Notes: generated from the letters alone by a model not told the origin. A stretch of DNA of 26,998 bases from an uncultured Christensenellaceae bacterium (GCA_910589015.1 CAJUSA010000021.1:1-26998), one strand, 5' to 3'; shown: positions 1 to 8,046, counted from the first letter of the stretch. Made by a program: numbers and translations.

Positions 1-73
1 AGATTGCAAAATTATAATATATAAAAATTGAACAAGTCTTATAAATTTCAATTTATCTTACTTAATCACAAGC

Positions 74-110
74 AAAAAGAACTCTCGAACAAATTGTTCG
101 AGAGTTCTTT
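74..110 (-). terminator. Rho-independent terminator, possibly bidirectional
   Basis: A perfect inverted repeat (AGAACTCTCGAACAA paired with its complement) is centred near base 94. On the minus strand it is followed by a run of five T (plus-strand A at 74-78), which suits the end of the hydrolase transcript whose stop lies 56 bases upstream. On the plus strand the tail TTTATCGTTATT is also T-rich, so it may also stop a gene left of the window. Bases 1-73 are AT-rich with no gene seen. Confidence 0.75.
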
Positions 111-165
111 ATCGTTATTCGTTTTTCATTCCCTATGGGAAGTGTGCTTTCTGCGGGGACTTTTG

Positions 166-1056
166 TTAACCCTTTTCACAATTTTCTTCAAAGAACCCGA
201 GCACCGCGCCCCACTTTTCGGCGCGGTTTTCCTTTTCGTTCAAAAATTCATGGCGCGATCCGTCGAATAATTTTAATTTAACGTTGCGCATGCCCGCCTT
301 CTGCGTGTAAAACGCGTGCAGCTTTTCCACGCCCTTGCCCATATCGCCCACGGGATCGTCTTTGCCCGAAACGAGCAGCACGGGCAGATCCTTGGGCAGA
401 CCCGCAATATATTTTTTGGTATACAGACTTTTCAGTCCCTTGAAAAAATCCCGATAAAACCGGTTGGAACAGGTGAACGAGCAATACGGGTCGGCATGAT
501 ACCTTGCGTTGTTCTCTTCGTCGATGGAAAGCCACTCGCCGTCGCGGAACTTTTTCGAATAGGCGCCGAACGACTGCTTTTCGATGAACTTCGCCGCTTT
601 TTTTGCGGGCGCAAGGTGGGATACGAACGAACCGAGATATACCTCGAAATCCTTTTTATAATTGCTGCCCGCGATCACGGCGCCGTCGATCTTGTCGCCG
701 TAACGCGAAAGATAGCTCTGCGTTAAAAACGAACCGTACGAAAATCCCAGCACGAAATATTTGAGCGCGGGGTATTTTTCTCTGTAGTAATCGGTGATTG
801 CGCCCTCGTCGGTAACGGTATCATAGAACATGTTCCCCTTGCAATACCCCAGCGTATCGCGGTCGGTTTCGCCGTGCCCGCGGTGATCGTCCGCCACGAC
901 GATATAACCGTGCCCGTTCAGAAAGCGTGCAAATTCCTCATACCGCGCGCCGTGTTCCACCATGCCGTGCACGATCTGCACCACGCCTTTGGGCTCGTCG
1001 ACTTGAGTCCATTCGTGCACATAGATCTCTTTTCCGTCAAAGCTGTTAAAAATCAT
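166..1056 (-). CDS. Alpha/beta hydrolase, monoacylglycerol lipase / lysophospholipase-like
   Basis: Serine hydrolase of the Hydrolase_4 (PldB / monoacylglycerol lipase) group, expected to cleave an acyl ester such as a lysophospholipid or monoacylglycerol. Counting from the upstream ATG at 1062, the oxyanion segment VHGMVEHGARY is at about 31-41, the RGHG motif at 61-64, the nucleophile elbow GFSYGS with Ser108, the acid in GKDDPVG (Asp235 or 236) and the catalytic His271 in SRHEF. There is no signal peptide or membrane segment, so it is probably cytoplasmic. Start choice: the AAGGGG Shine-Dalgarno sits one base before the ATG at 1062 but seven bases before the ATG at 1056, so 1056 (296 residues) is preferred. 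It is a single gene, divergent from the NlpC/P60 gene. The family is clear; the natural substrate is not. Confidence 0.88.
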   Translation of the reverse strand: MIFNSFDGKEIYVHEWTQVDEPKGVVQIVHGMVEHGARYEEFARFLNGHGYIVVADDHRGHGETDRDTLGYCKGNMFYDTVTDEGAITDYYREKYPALKYFVLGFSYGSFLTQSYLSRYGDKIDGAVIAGSNYKKDFEVYLGSFVSHLAPAKKAAKFIEKQSFGAYSKKFRDGEWLSIDEENNARYHADPYCSFTCSNRFYRDFFKGLKSLYTKKYIAGLPKDLPVLLVSGKDDPVGDMGKGVEKLHAFYTQKAGMRNVKLKLFDGSRHEFLNEKENRAEKWGAVLGFFEENCEKG

Positions 1057-1076
1057 TGCCATTCCCCTTTTCTATT

Positions 1077-1105
1077 ATCATACCGCGTTCGGGCGGTTTA
1101 TAAAC
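1077..1105 (-). promoter_or_regulatory. Weak candidate promoter for the hydrolase
   Basis: A TATGAT box (plus-strand 1077-1082) lies 20 bases before the preferred ATG at 1056. The matching -35 (GTTTAT, 17-base spacer) is poor. Only the -10 is convincing. Confidence 0.3.
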
Positions 1106-1175
1106 ATGTTTACCGAAATTTTCCTGTAACGGATAATTCTTGTTCCGCTGCCTTTTTTTCACCTGTATAAAATCC

Positions 1176-1205
1176 TTGCGTTGGCATTTTTTATTCTGTT
1201 ACAAT
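1176..1205 (+). promoter_or_regulatory. Candidate promoter for the NlpC/P60 lipoprotein
   Basis: TTGCGT, an 18-base spacer, then TACAAT at 1200-1205. Transcription would start near 1212, leaving a leader of about 28 bases that carries the AAGGAGG Shine-Dalgarno before the ATG at 1240. Confidence 0.55.
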
Positions 1206-1239
1206 AGGCTTGCGGAACCTTCCGCATAAGGAGGATACC

Positions 1240-2193
1240 ATGAAAATAAAATCTCGCGCGGCAGTCGCGCTTGCCTGTATACTTGCGCTTGCTCCGCTCG
1301 CGGCATGCGGTCAGAAACCGCAAACCGATTCCAAACCCGATGACGACATCATCATTGCGCCGCCCGCAGAGGAACCCGTTCTTCCGCCTGTAACGCAAGA
1401 TCCGGAATTGCCCGAAGAAACGCCGACACCCGAGGAACCCGTTCAGCCCGAAGAGCCGTCACAGCCCGAAGAGCCTTCCGTTCCGCCCGCCGGGGAAGAG
1501 CCGAACGAACCGACGGGGCCCGTCGCGCCCGTTGTTCCCGAACAGCCCAAAGAGCAAACGGCGGACTATGTGCGCGTCAACGCGAACGGACTGAGCATCC
1601 GCACGGGTGCGGGCACCAATTATACGATTCTCGGCAGCGCCGACAAGAACAGCCTGCTTATTTACACGGGAAAATCGGGCGACTGGTACCAAACGCGCTA
1701 TCAGAACCGCACCGCTTATGTACACGCAAGTTACGCAAGTCTTTATCAGGTCAGCCTGTCGAACGGACAAGACAAAACCGAAGCCGTAATCAAACGCGGA
1801 TTCGACTTCCTCGGCGTGGAATACGTTTACGGCGCCACGCGCTATCACGACGGCAAGGGCAATAAACTGAGCGGATTTACGACCACGGCGTTCGACTGCT
1901 CGTCGTATATGCAATACATCTTTTTATACGGCGGCGGCGTACTGCTCGACGTTACGACGCGCACGCAGGTAGTGCAGGGCACGCCCGTGGCGCGCAAAGA
2001 CATTCGACGCGGCGACTTGCTCTTCTTCACCAATTCCTCGCGTTACGACAAAGAAGGCGTGGAACGCATCGGGCACGTCGCGCTGTATTTGGGCGACAAC
2101 TACATTCTGCACACCGCCTCGGACTATGCCCGCGCCGAACAAATCACGCAGGCGCGTTGGAACTATTATATCACGGCAAGGCGCGTTCTGTAA
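1240..2193 (+). CDS. Lipoprotein with SH3b and NlpC/P60 peptidase domains
   Basis: Probable cell-wall peptidoglycan hydrolase anchored outside the membrane. The 317-residue protein starts with a lipoprotein signal (LAAC lipobox, Cys23 as lipidation site). A low-complexity Pro/Glu linker with repeated PEEP units spans about 41-104. A bacterial SH3 domain follows at about 108-170 (VNANGLSIRTGAGTNY is the usual core), then a C-terminal NlpC/P60 domain from about 180. The likely catalytic residues are Cys220 in AFDCSSY, His279 in IGHVALYLGD and His291 in ILHTAS, so the enzyme looks intact. Such domains usually cut gamma-D-Glu-diamino acid bonds in stem peptides, a family expectation. The ATG at 1240 is chosen because AAGGAGG lies just before it and the lipobox falls at the right distance; the upstream ATG at 1210 would spoil the signal peptide. 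Confidence 0.92.
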   Translation: MKIKSRAAVALACILALAPLAACGQKPQTDSKPDDDIIIAPPAEEPVLPPVTQDPELPEETPTPEEPVQPEEPSQPEEPSVPPAGEEPNEPTGPVAPVVPEQPKEQTADYVRVNANGLSIRTGAGTNYTILGSADKNSLLIYTGKSGDWYQTRYQNRTAYVHASYASLYQVSLSNGQDKTEAVIKRGFDFLGVEYVYGATRYHDGKGNKLSGFTTTAFDCSSYMQYIFLYGGGVLLDVTTRTQVVQGTPVARKDIRRGDLLFFTNSSRYDKEGVERIGHVALYLGDNYILHTASDYARAEQITQARWNYYITARRVL

Positions 2194-2196
2194 CGC

Positions 2197-2225
2197 TTGC
2201 TTTGCGGCGATGAATGTGTTATACT
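2197..2225 (+). promoter_or_regulatory. Promoter of the PHP phosphatase, predicted leaderless
   Basis: TTGCTT, a 17-base spacer, then TATACT (2220-2225), directly after the stop codon of the lipoprotein gene. The ATG at 2232 begins 6 bases after the -10 box, so transcription should start at or next to the start codon. No Shine-Dalgarno is present. Confidence 0.7.
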
Positions 2226-2231
2226 GTAACC

Positions 2232-3047
2232 ATGGAACGCATCGATCTGCACACGCATTCGGCTTTTTCGCACGACGGCAACGCCGCGCTTGCGGACATG
2301 GTTGCCGCCGCGCATGCCGCGGGGCTGAAATACTACGGCATCAGCGAACACTTCGATTACGACTGCGCCGCTCTCGGCGTAACGGTGAACGGAAAGCCGC
2401 TGCGGCAGATCGACGCCCGCGCGTATTTTGCCGCGGCGCGCGCCCTGCAAACGCGGAACGAAAATCTGCTCGTCGGCTGTGAGTTCGGATATGCGGATAA
2501 CGCGGAAACGCTCGCCGCGTATGCCCGAACCGTTGCGCGATATGCGCCCGATTACGTTATAAACAGTGTGCACGTCTGCGACGGAAAAGACTGTTATTTC
2601 CCTGATTACTTCGAGGGAAAAACCGTGCGCCGCGCCTATGAAGACTATCTTGCCTGCGTGCGCGCAAGTTTAGACGCACCCTATCCTTACGATATCGTCG
2701 GGCATATCGGTTATGTTTCGCGCAATGCACCGTACGAAAAGAAAAAACTGCGCTATGGCGATTATGCCGCGCAGTACGACGATATTCTCAAAACGGTCAT
2801 CGCTAAAAACGTCATTCTCGAAGCGAACACTTCGGCACGCGGAACGGGCGGCGCGATCCTGCCCGATACCGACGTTTTGCAACGCTATTACGAACTCGGC
2901 GGGCGGGCGCTCTCGTTCGGCTCGGACGCGCACGGTACAGGGCGCATTGCCGAGCGGTACGACGAAACGGTTTCCGCGCTCCGCGCGATCGGATTTACGC
3001 ACTTCACCGTGCCCGTACGCGGCAAACGGCTTGAAATCAGCTTTTGA
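2232..3047 (+). CDS. PHP-domain phosphatase, HisJ histidinol-phosphatase type
   Basis: PHP-superfamily metal-dependent phosphoesterase of 271 residues, closest by eye to HisJ, which dephosphorylates histidinol phosphate in histidine synthesis. Metal-binding motifs are visible: DLHTHS (His7, His9), SEHFD (His40), the SVHV segment, GHIGY and the C-terminal GSDAHG. The length suits HisJ (about 265-275). No other histidine biosynthesis gene is in the window, so another phosphoesterase substrate is possible. The start at 2232 is preferred over 2214 because MERIDLHTHS begins the PHP domain and the promoter spacing would put an upstream ATG before the transcript start. The end overlaps the convergent rsmA by 11 bases, so the two 3' ends have no intergenic terminator. 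Confidence 0.85.
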   Translation: MERIDLHTHSAFSHDGNAALADMVAAAHAAGLKYYGISEHFDYDCAALGVTVNGKPLRQIDARAYFAAARALQTRNENLLVGCEFGYADNAETLAAYARTVARYAPDYVINSVHVCDGKDCYFPDYFEGKTVRRAYEDYLACVRASLDAPYPYDIVGHIGYVSRNAPYEKKKLRYGDYAAQYDDILKTVIAKNVILEANTSARGTGGAILPDTDVLQRYYELGGRALSFGSDAHGTGRIAERYDETVSALRAIGFTHFTVPVRGKRLEISF

Positions 3048-3855
3048 TCACGCCCGCGCGCACGAGCGTATCGGATAACGCGCCCAGCTGCGGCGGCGTT
3101 AAAACCTCGCCGCGCACCCCTTCTTGAATTTGCGCCGCCCGCATGATTTCGCGGGCGGTTTCGCGTTCGAAACGGAAGGTATTCATGAGATTGTTTTCGA
3201 GCGTTTTGCGGCGGCTTAGAAAGGCGCAGCGCACCGTTTCGCGGTAGGCTTTGGGGCTGAGCACCGCAAAGCCCCCTTTCGTGAAATCGATGCGCACGAC
3301 GGCGGAATCGACGTTCGGGCGCGGATAGAACAAACTGCGCGGCACGCCACGCGTGAGCTTTGCCTCACCCTTGCGGGCAATCGCCGCCGTGATGGCGCCG
3401 TAATCGGAAGTGCCCGCCTGCGCACAGAACCGCCGCGCCACTTCCTGCTGCACCATGACCGTAACGCCCGTGCAATTTTTGGCCTCTTCGACAAATTTCA
3501 GCACGACAGGCGAGGTGATATAGTAAGGAAGATTCGCCACGACGGCGTATGATCCCAACCGCTCTTCGAGCGCCGCAAATTCGGCGCGTTGAAAATCGCC
3601 GAACACCACTTCGGCGTTGGGATAAGGGGCGAGCGCTTCGTCGAGCATGCCTTTCAGACTTTCGTCGATCTCATAGGCGACGACGCGTTTCGCCCGCTGC
3701 GCAATCGCCTTTGTGAGTGCGCCCGCTCCCGCGCCGATTTCGAGCACGGTGGTCTTACCGTCCACGCCCGCGTCCGCCACGATCGCCGAAAGCAAATTGT
3801 TGTCGGACAGGAAATTCTGCCCCCATTTCTTTTTGAATTCGTGTTTTCCGTTCAT
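3037..3855 (-). CDS. rsmA: 16S rRNA dimethyladenosine transferase RsmA (KsgA)
   Basis: Dimethylates the two adjacent adenines in the 3'-terminal hairpin of 16S rRNA during 30S assembly, using S-adenosylmethionine. The 272-residue protein opens with the family signature KKKWGQNFLSD, has the SAM-binding VLEIGAGAGALT at about 37-48, the acidic YEIDE at about 61-65 and the catalytic NLPYY at about 108-112. Length and motif order match KsgA. The reading frame is open to 4047, but the ATG at 3855 is preceded by AGGAAGGG at good distance and begins the conserved N-terminus. It follows tatD in the same direction, as in Firmicutes where tatD(yabD)-rnmV-ksgA are neighbours; the RNase M5 gene is absent between them here. 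Confidence 0.95.
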   Translation of the reverse strand: MNGKHEFKKKWGQNFLSDNNLLSAIVADAGVDGKTTVLEIGAGAGALTKAIAQRAKRVVAYEIDESLKGMLDEALAPYPNAEVVFGDFQRAEFAALEERLGSYAVVANLPYYITSPVVLKFVEEAKNCTGVTVMVQQEVARRFCAQAGTSDYGAITAAIARKGEAKLTRGVPRSLFYPRPNVDSAVVRIDFTKGGFAVLSPKAYRETVRCAFLSRRKTLENNLMNTFRFERETAREIMRAAQIQEGVRGEVLTPPQLGALSDTLVRAGVIKS

Positions 3856-3917
3856 GAAAACCCTTCCTTTGCGCATACTGCCTGCGGCGCGCTCGGCGCG
3901 CCCCCACGAAAGAACAA

Positions 3918-3942
3918 GAGAGCCGATTTTTTTTCGGCTCTT
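3918..3942 (-). terminator. Hairpin between tatD and rsmA
   Basis: GAGCCGA and TCGGCTC form an exact stem around an eight-T loop (plus strand), starting 8 bases past the tatD stop. The minus-strand tail (TCTTGTTCTTTC) is only moderately T-rich, so it may be a partial terminator or processing site before rsmA. Confidence 0.45.
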
Positions 3943-3949
3943 GACTTTT

Positions 3950-4714
3950 TTATTTGATTTTTTCAAACAGCCTTTTGGCGTTTTCCCGTACGGCGCAAAC
4001 AAGCCGCTCTTCCGCCATGCCCCGCTCGCATGCGATCTTTTGCACAATCACGGGGATATTCGCAGGCGTGTTCTTTTCGCCGCGGAAAGGGGAAAGATAA
4101 GGGCTGTCGGTTTCGGTCAAAATTTTATCGAGCGGGCAGCGCACCGCGCTTTCGAGCACTTTGCGCGCGTTCTTGAAACAGGTCACGCCGCCGAACGAAA
4201 AATATGCCCCGAGCGCTAAAAAATCTTCCATCATTTCCGCGCCGAACCCGTAACAGTGTAGCAAAAACCCGCGCTGCATGTGGGCGTTCATTTCGCGCAG
4301 CAGCGCGAGCGCGTCGGCGGCGCAGTCGCGCGCATGCACCTGCACGGGCAAGCCGACTTCCTCGGCAAGCAAAATCTGTTTGATAAAAGCCTCGCGCTGT
4401 TTTTGTTTATCCGTATCGGGGTAGTGGTAATCAAGCCCGATTTCGCCTACGGCGACGCACTTATCATCGCGCGTGAGCACGCGCAGTTCTTCTATCGTGC
4501 GTTGCGAAAAACCGTCGGTTTCGGAAGGGTGCACGCCGCAACAGAAATACGCCCCCTCGTGATCGGCGCAAAAATCGCGGTGCATTTTGCTGTGCGCAAC
4601 GCAATCGCCCGCAAGCACGACGGTATCGACCCCCGCCGCCTTGATCTTGTTCCATTCCTCGGGAAAAGAATAACCCTCGTCCGCAAAATGCGCGTGAATA
4701 TCGACGTAACTCAC
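3950..4714 (-). CDS. tatD: TatD-family metal-dependent hydrolase
   Basis: TatD-type DNase/hydrolase with a TIM-barrel metal site, 254 residues from the preferred start. Visible motifs: the N-terminal DIHAHF metal ligands, GVHPSE, GEIGLDYHY with the metal-bridging Glu, HARDC, LHCYGFG and the C-terminal ETDSPYLSPF. Length and order match TatD/YabD. The frame is open upstream to 4762, but the GTG at 4714 overlaps the metG stop as GTGA and starts exactly at the conserved VSYVDIHAHF, so translation is probably coupled to metG. The metG-tatD pair is a common Firmicutes arrangement. TatD proteins have 3'-5' DNase activity in some species; the cellular role here is not settled. Confidence 0.92.
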   Translation of the reverse strand: MSYVDIHAHFADEGYSFPEEWNKIKAAGVDTVVLAGDCVAHSKMHRDFCADHEGAYFCCGVHPSETDGFSQRTIEELRVLTRDDKCVAVGEIGLDYHYPDTDKQKQREAFIKQILLAEEVGLPVQVHARDCAADALALLREMNAHMQRGFLLHCYGFGAEMMEDFLALGAYFSFGGVTCFKNARKVLESAVRCPLDKILTETDSPYLSPFRGEKNTPANIPVIVQKIACERGMAEERLVCAVRENAKRLFEKIK

Positions 4715-6663
4715 CGCACCGACCCGCCGCTCGCAAAGGGTTTTTCGGGCGATACGAGGCACAGATTGCCCTCTTTATCCTCGGCGCATAAAATCATGCC
4801 TTCCGAGAGCACGCCGCACAGTTTGGCGGGCTTGAGGTTGGAAACCACCACCACTTTTTTGCCCACCATCTCTTCGGGCGTATAATAATTGGCGATACCC
4901 GAAACGATGGAACGGACTTCTTCCCCGATTTTCACCGTTTCGTGCAACAGTTTTTGCGAGCCCTTCACCCGTTCGCAGGCGATGACCTCGCCCACGCGCA
5001 GTTGCGTTTTGAAAAATTCGTCGATCGTGATCTGCCCGCCTTCCGCGGCGCTCTCTTTCTTTTCTTCCTTTTTCGGTTTGCTCTTTTGCATGAGCGCGGC
5101 GACCTCGGCAAGTTCTTTTTTGACGTCGATCCGCGGGAAGATGGGCGGCAGCTTTTTCACCGGCGTCCCCTCTTTCAGATACCCGAACGCAAGCGTATCG
5201 AACCCCGTATCTGCCCCGCATGAGAAACTTTCCAGAATAAGCGCGGGAATCTTCGTCAGGAACGGCTTCAACAGCACCGCGCAGATACGCGTCGTTTCGG
5301 CAAGGTTATAGAGCACCGCGCCCAGCCGTGCGCGCTTTTGGGGATCCTTGGCAAGCACCCAGGGCATGGTTTCGTCGATATACTTATTCGCGCGCGCCAC
5401 CACCGCGAAGATTGCGGCAAGCGCGTCGGGCGCGTTGAGCCGCTCCATGGCGGTTTTCACCGTTTCAAACGCCCCGTTTGCCATATTGATCAGTTCGCCG
5501 TCCGTTCCTTCGATTTTTCCGCGCGCGGGCAGTTTGCCGTCGAAATTCTGCACGATCATCGCGCTCGTGCGCGAAACGAGGTTGCCTAAATCGTTGGCAA
5601 GATCGGCGTTAATGCGCAATAACAGCTTTTCGTTGGTATATTCCCCGTCGCTGCCGAAGGGAATCTCGCGTAAGAGGAAATAGCGCACGGCGTCCGCGCC
5701 GTAACGCTTGACAAGCTCGTAAGGGTCGGTGAGTTGCGCGATAGCCGCGTCCTGCTTGCTTTTCGAGAGCTTATCGCCGCCGATCAAGAGCCACCCGTGC
5801 CCGTAAACCTGCTTGGGCACTTTTTCGCCGAGCGCCATTAAGATCGCAGGCCAGATGATGGCGTGGAAGCGCACGATTTCCTTGCCGACCATATGCAGAT
5901 CGGCATTCCAGAATTTGCGGTAAAGCGCGTCGTCGTCCGAAAGATACCCCAGTGCCGTGATGTAGTTGGAAAGCGCGTCGATCCAGACGTAGGCATAGTG
6001 CTTGGGATCGAAGGGCAACGGCACGCCCCACTTGACCGTGGTGCGCGATACGCACAGATCCTGCAAGCCCGGTTTAATGAAATTGTTGACCATTTCGTTT
6101 ACGCGCGATTTGGGCTGTAAGAACTCGGGGTTGTCCTCATAGAGTTTGAGAATGCGCGGCGCGTATTTGGAAAGGCGGAAGAAATAGCTTTCCTCTTTCT
6201 GCAAGGCGACTTCTCTGCCGCAGTCGGGGCATTTGCCGTCTTTGAGCTGCGCCTCTGTCCACATGCTCTCGCACGGGGTGCAGTAATACCCCGTGTATTC
6301 CGATTTATAGATATCGCCGCTGTCGTAAAGTCTTTGATAAATCTTCTGCACGCACGCCACATGGTCGGCGTCGGTCGTGCGGATAAAACGGTCGTAAGAA
6401 ATATCGAGAAGGCGCCACATGTCTTTGAGCTGCGCCACGAGCGGATCGATAAACTGCATGGGCGTAACGCCACGCTTTTGCGCCTCGCGTTCGATTTTCT
6501 GCCCGTGTTCGTCGGTACCCGTTAAAAAATATACGTCTTCGCCGAGCATTTTATGGAACCGCGCAAGCGCGTCGCAAATCACCGTCGTGTAACAGTGCCC
6601 GATGTGCCAGTTGCCGCTCGGGTAATAAATGGGCGTGGTAATATAAAATTTCTTTTTAGCCAT
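4711..6663 (-). CDS. metG: Methionyl-tRNA synthetase
   Basis: Class I aminoacyl-tRNA synthetase charging tRNA-Met, 650 residues. The HIGH motif is at His20-His23 (NWHIGH) and KMSKS appears as KLSKS at 298-302. A zinc knuckle is intact: Cys128, Cys131, Cys145, Cys148. The alpha-helical anticodon domain lies at about 370-500. A charged Lys/Glu linker leads to a C-terminal tRNA-binding (EMAP-like) domain from about 545 (ITIDEFFKTQLRVGEV), typical of the dimeric long form. The ATG at 6663 has AGGAGT upstream and its own promoter. The stop overlaps the GTG of tatD. Confidence 0.97.
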   Translation of the reverse strand: MAKKKFYITTPIYYPSGNWHIGHCYTTVICDALARFHKMLGEDVYFLTGTDEHGQKIEREAQKRGVTPMQFIDPLVAQLKDMWRLLDISYDRFIRTTDADHVACVQKIYQRLYDSGDIYKSEYTGYYCTPCESMWTEAQLKDGKCPDCGREVALQKEESYFFRLSKYAPRILKLYEDNPEFLQPKSRVNEMVNNFIKPGLQDLCVSRTTVKWGVPLPFDPKHYAYVWIDALSNYITALGYLSDDDALYRKFWNADLHMVGKEIVRFHAIIWPAILMALGEKVPKQVYGHGWLLIGGDKLSKSKQDAAIAQLTDPYELVKRYGADAVRYFLLREIPFGSDGEYTNEKLLLRINADLANDLGNLVSRTSAMIVQNFDGKLPARGKIEGTDGELINMANGAFETVKTAMERLNAPDALAAIFAVVARANKYIDETMPWVLAKDPQKRARLGAVLYNLAETTRICAVLLKPFLTKIPALILESFSCGADTGFDTLAFGYLKEGTPVKKLPPIFPRIDVKKELAEVAALMQKSKPKKEEKKESAAEGGQITIDEFFKTQLRVGEVIACERVKGSQKLLHETVKIGEEVRSIVSGIANYYTPEEMVGKKVVVVSNLKPAKLCGVLSEGMILCAEDKEGNLCLVSPEKPFASGGSVR

Positions 6664-6701
6664 ATCAACTCCTGTGTTCGTCCTCGGTCGGACCGATACT
6701 C

Positions 6702-6730
6702 ATTATACCCCTTTTTTGCGGGAAAGTAAA
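6702..6730 (-). promoter_or_regulatory. Promoter of metG-tatD
   Basis: On the minus strand TTTACT (plus 6725-6730), a 17-base spacer and TATAAT (plus 6702-6707). The -35 box directly abuts the stop codon of the upstream acetyltransferase gene. The predicted leader is about 32 bases and contains a short TCGGTCCGACCGA palindrome; no T-box is visible. Confidence 0.7.
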
Positions 6731-7285
6731 TTATTTTCGATCAAAATAATCTTCTTCGAGAACGGCGCGGTAGACGATATCTTCCCATTCGCCCGTCGAA
6801 AGCAGACGGAACGCCTTGCGCATGGTTCCCTCGTAGTGCAAGCCGCATTTTTCCATCACTCTGCCCGAGGCGGGATTGTTCACGGCGTGGCTGCTCTCGA
6901 TACGGTGAAAACCGACTTCCTCGAACAGATAGCGCAAAACCTCGGCATACGCCTCGCTCATGATGCCCTTTCCCCAGAATTTACGGCTTAAACAATACCC
7001 CGTGTGCGCGTTTTCGCCGCGCACCGCCACTAAGGCAAGATCGCCGATGACTTCGTCCTGCAACGTGATCGCCCAATGATAGACGTCGGGACGCTTGCTT
7101 TCCTCTTCCCAGACGGCGAGCAGGGCGCGCGTTTCTTCGACGTTTCGGTGCGGCGTCCAGGTCAAGAACTTCGTTACCTCTTTGTCGTTCGCCCAGTTTT
7201 CAAACATTGCCCCGGCGTCCGCCGTCGTGAACGGGCGCAGAACGAGCCGCTGCGTTTTGAGAATTTTAGTGCCCTTATGTTCCAT
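6731..7285 (-). CDS. GNAT N-acetyltransferase, RimJ/RimL type
   Basis: Acetyl-CoA-dependent N-acetyltransferase, 184 residues, of the Acetyltransf_3 / RimJ-RimL group. It shows the N-terminal TQRLVLRPFTTADA strand-helix, HWAITL-DEVIGDLAL strands, the GYCLSRKFWGKGIMSEA acetyl-CoA loop and the closing NNPASGRVMEKCGLHYEG segment. Substrates in this group range from ribosomal proteins to small amines, so the target is unknown. The ATG at 7285 is chosen over upstream starts because GGGAGG precedes it. A terminator ends 16 bases before the ATG, so expression appears to depend on read-through from the leader ORF at 7355-7417. Confidence 0.9.
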   Translation of the reverse strand: MEHKGTKILKTQRLVLRPFTTADAGAMFENWANDKEVTKFLTWTPHRNVEETRALLAVWEEESKRPDVYHWAITLQDEVIGDLALVAVRGENAHTGYCLSRKFWGKGIMSEAYAEVLRYLFEEVGFHRIESSHAVNNPASGRVMEKCGLHYEGTMRKAFRLLSTGEWEDIVYRAVLEEDYFDRK

Positions 7286-7300
7286 ACATTCCTCCCAACC

Positions 7301-7323
7301 AAAAAAGCCCCCGCGCAGGGGGC
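7301..7323 (-). terminator. Terminator / attenuator before the GNAT gene
   Basis: GCCCCC-loop-GGGGGC with six T directly after on the minus strand (plus A-run 7301-7306). It sits between the 20-codon leader ORF and the acetyltransferase Shine-Dalgarno, the classic position of an attenuator. No clear competing antiterminator was identified by eye. Confidence 0.8.
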
Positions 7324-7354
7324 TTGTCGTTCCGCAATTTCCCGTACGCAAAAA

Positions 7355-7417
7355 TTACCGTATGCCCTCGGCTACGGGATACATGGCGTACATGGGTTGT
7401 GCATACCGCTTATTCAT
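7355..7417 (-). CDS. Putative leaderless 20-residue leader peptide
   Basis: A short reading frame of 20 codons plus TAA, not recognised as any known family. The peptide begins MNKRYAQPMYAMYPV and is rich in Tyr (3), Met (3) and Pro (2). It lies 6 bases after a good promoter box, so the mRNA should begin at the ATG, and there is no Shine-Dalgarno. Thirty-one bases after its stop comes a strong terminator, then the GNAT gene. This suggests either a regulatory leader peptide controlling termination or an independent small protein. The support is positional; coding is not proved. Confidence 0.45.
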   Translation of the reverse strand: MNKRYAQPMYAMYPVAEGIR

Positions 7418-7423
7418 GCCGCT

Positions 7424-7453
7424 ATTTTATCACGCCCGACAAGCGTTTGTCAA
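7424..7453 (-). promoter_or_regulatory. Promoter of the leader ORF / GNAT unit
   Basis: Minus-strand TTGACA (plus 7448-7453), 18-base spacer, TAAAAT (plus 7424-7429). The -10 box ends 6 bases before the ATG at 7417. Confidence 0.7.
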
Positions 7454-7497
7454 CAAATTCAACGTATATTCCGCGCGGACAACTCATAAAAAAGAAT

Positions 7498-8046
7498 ATG
7501 AACGCAATCTTTGCCGCCGTATTTTTGCTTGCGGGCGGCGTATTTTTGATTTTTAACCCCGAAGGCTTCCTTGCCGCCATGCTTGCGGGCGGACAGAAAG
7601 CCGCCGCCCTTTCCCTTTCGCTGCTTGCAATCTACTGCGTGTGGCTGGGCTTTTTTAACGTGTTGCAGGACAGCGGACTTGCGCGCAAACTCTCTTCCGC
7701 CGTGTTCCCGCTCTCGCGCAGAATTTTCCGTTCGGACGACAAAGAGGCGGTATATCTTGCAAGCTGCAATCTTTCCGCCAACTTTTTGGGTCTGCCCGGC
7801 GCGCCCACGCCGCTCGGCATACAGGCGTGCAAAAAGTTTTGCGAGCGGGGCAATATCTACGCTTCCGACATGCTCTTCGTGCTCAACGCCACGAGCTTGC
7901 AACTTCTGCCCACCACGGTGATCGCGCTGCGCCTTGCGGCGGGATCGTCCGCCCCCGCCGATATCTTTTTGCCCACCCTGCTTGCAACGCTTTGTTCGAC
8001 GCTCGTCGGCGGACTGCTCGTCTTTATAACAAGGAAACGCAAATGA
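7498..8046 (+). CDS. spmA: Spore maturation protein A-like / nucleoside recognition domain protein
   Basis: Integral membrane protein of 182 residues in the SpmA / Gate (nucleoside recognition) family. Hydrophobic helices lie at about 4-20, 32-52 and in the C-terminal half, with the family core NLSANFLGLPGAPTPLGIQA near 98-117. In Bacillus, SpmA and SpmB are needed for spore core dehydration. The ATG at 7498 lacks a good Shine-Dalgarno, yet it begins the hydrophobic first helix; the upstream extension of the frame has no family character. The stop overlaps the next start as ATGA, so spmA and spmB are translationally coupled. The identification rests on both partners occurring together in order. 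Confidence 0.85.
   Translation: MNAIFAAVFLLAGGVFLIFNPEGFLAAMLAGGQKAAALSLSLLAIYCVWLGFFNVLQDSGLARKLSSAVFPLSRRIFRSDDKEAVYLASCNLSANFLGLPGAPTPLGIQACKKFCERGNIYASDMLFVLNATSLQLLPTTVIALRLAAGSSAPADIFLPTLLATLCSTLVGGLLVFITRKRK

Noticed and set aside
28..270. 80-residue plus-strand frame at the left edge
   Set aside because: It runs through a terminator hairpin and over the end of the hydrolase gene; no ribosome site.
6664..6700. T-box or other leader RNA before metG
   Set aside because: The leader is only about 32 bases, too short for a T-box, and no terminator or specifier stem is present.
7440..7497. Promoter directly before spmA (TTGTCA, TATATT)
   Set aside because: The spacing is 12 bases and the alternatives have poor -35 boxes; not supported.
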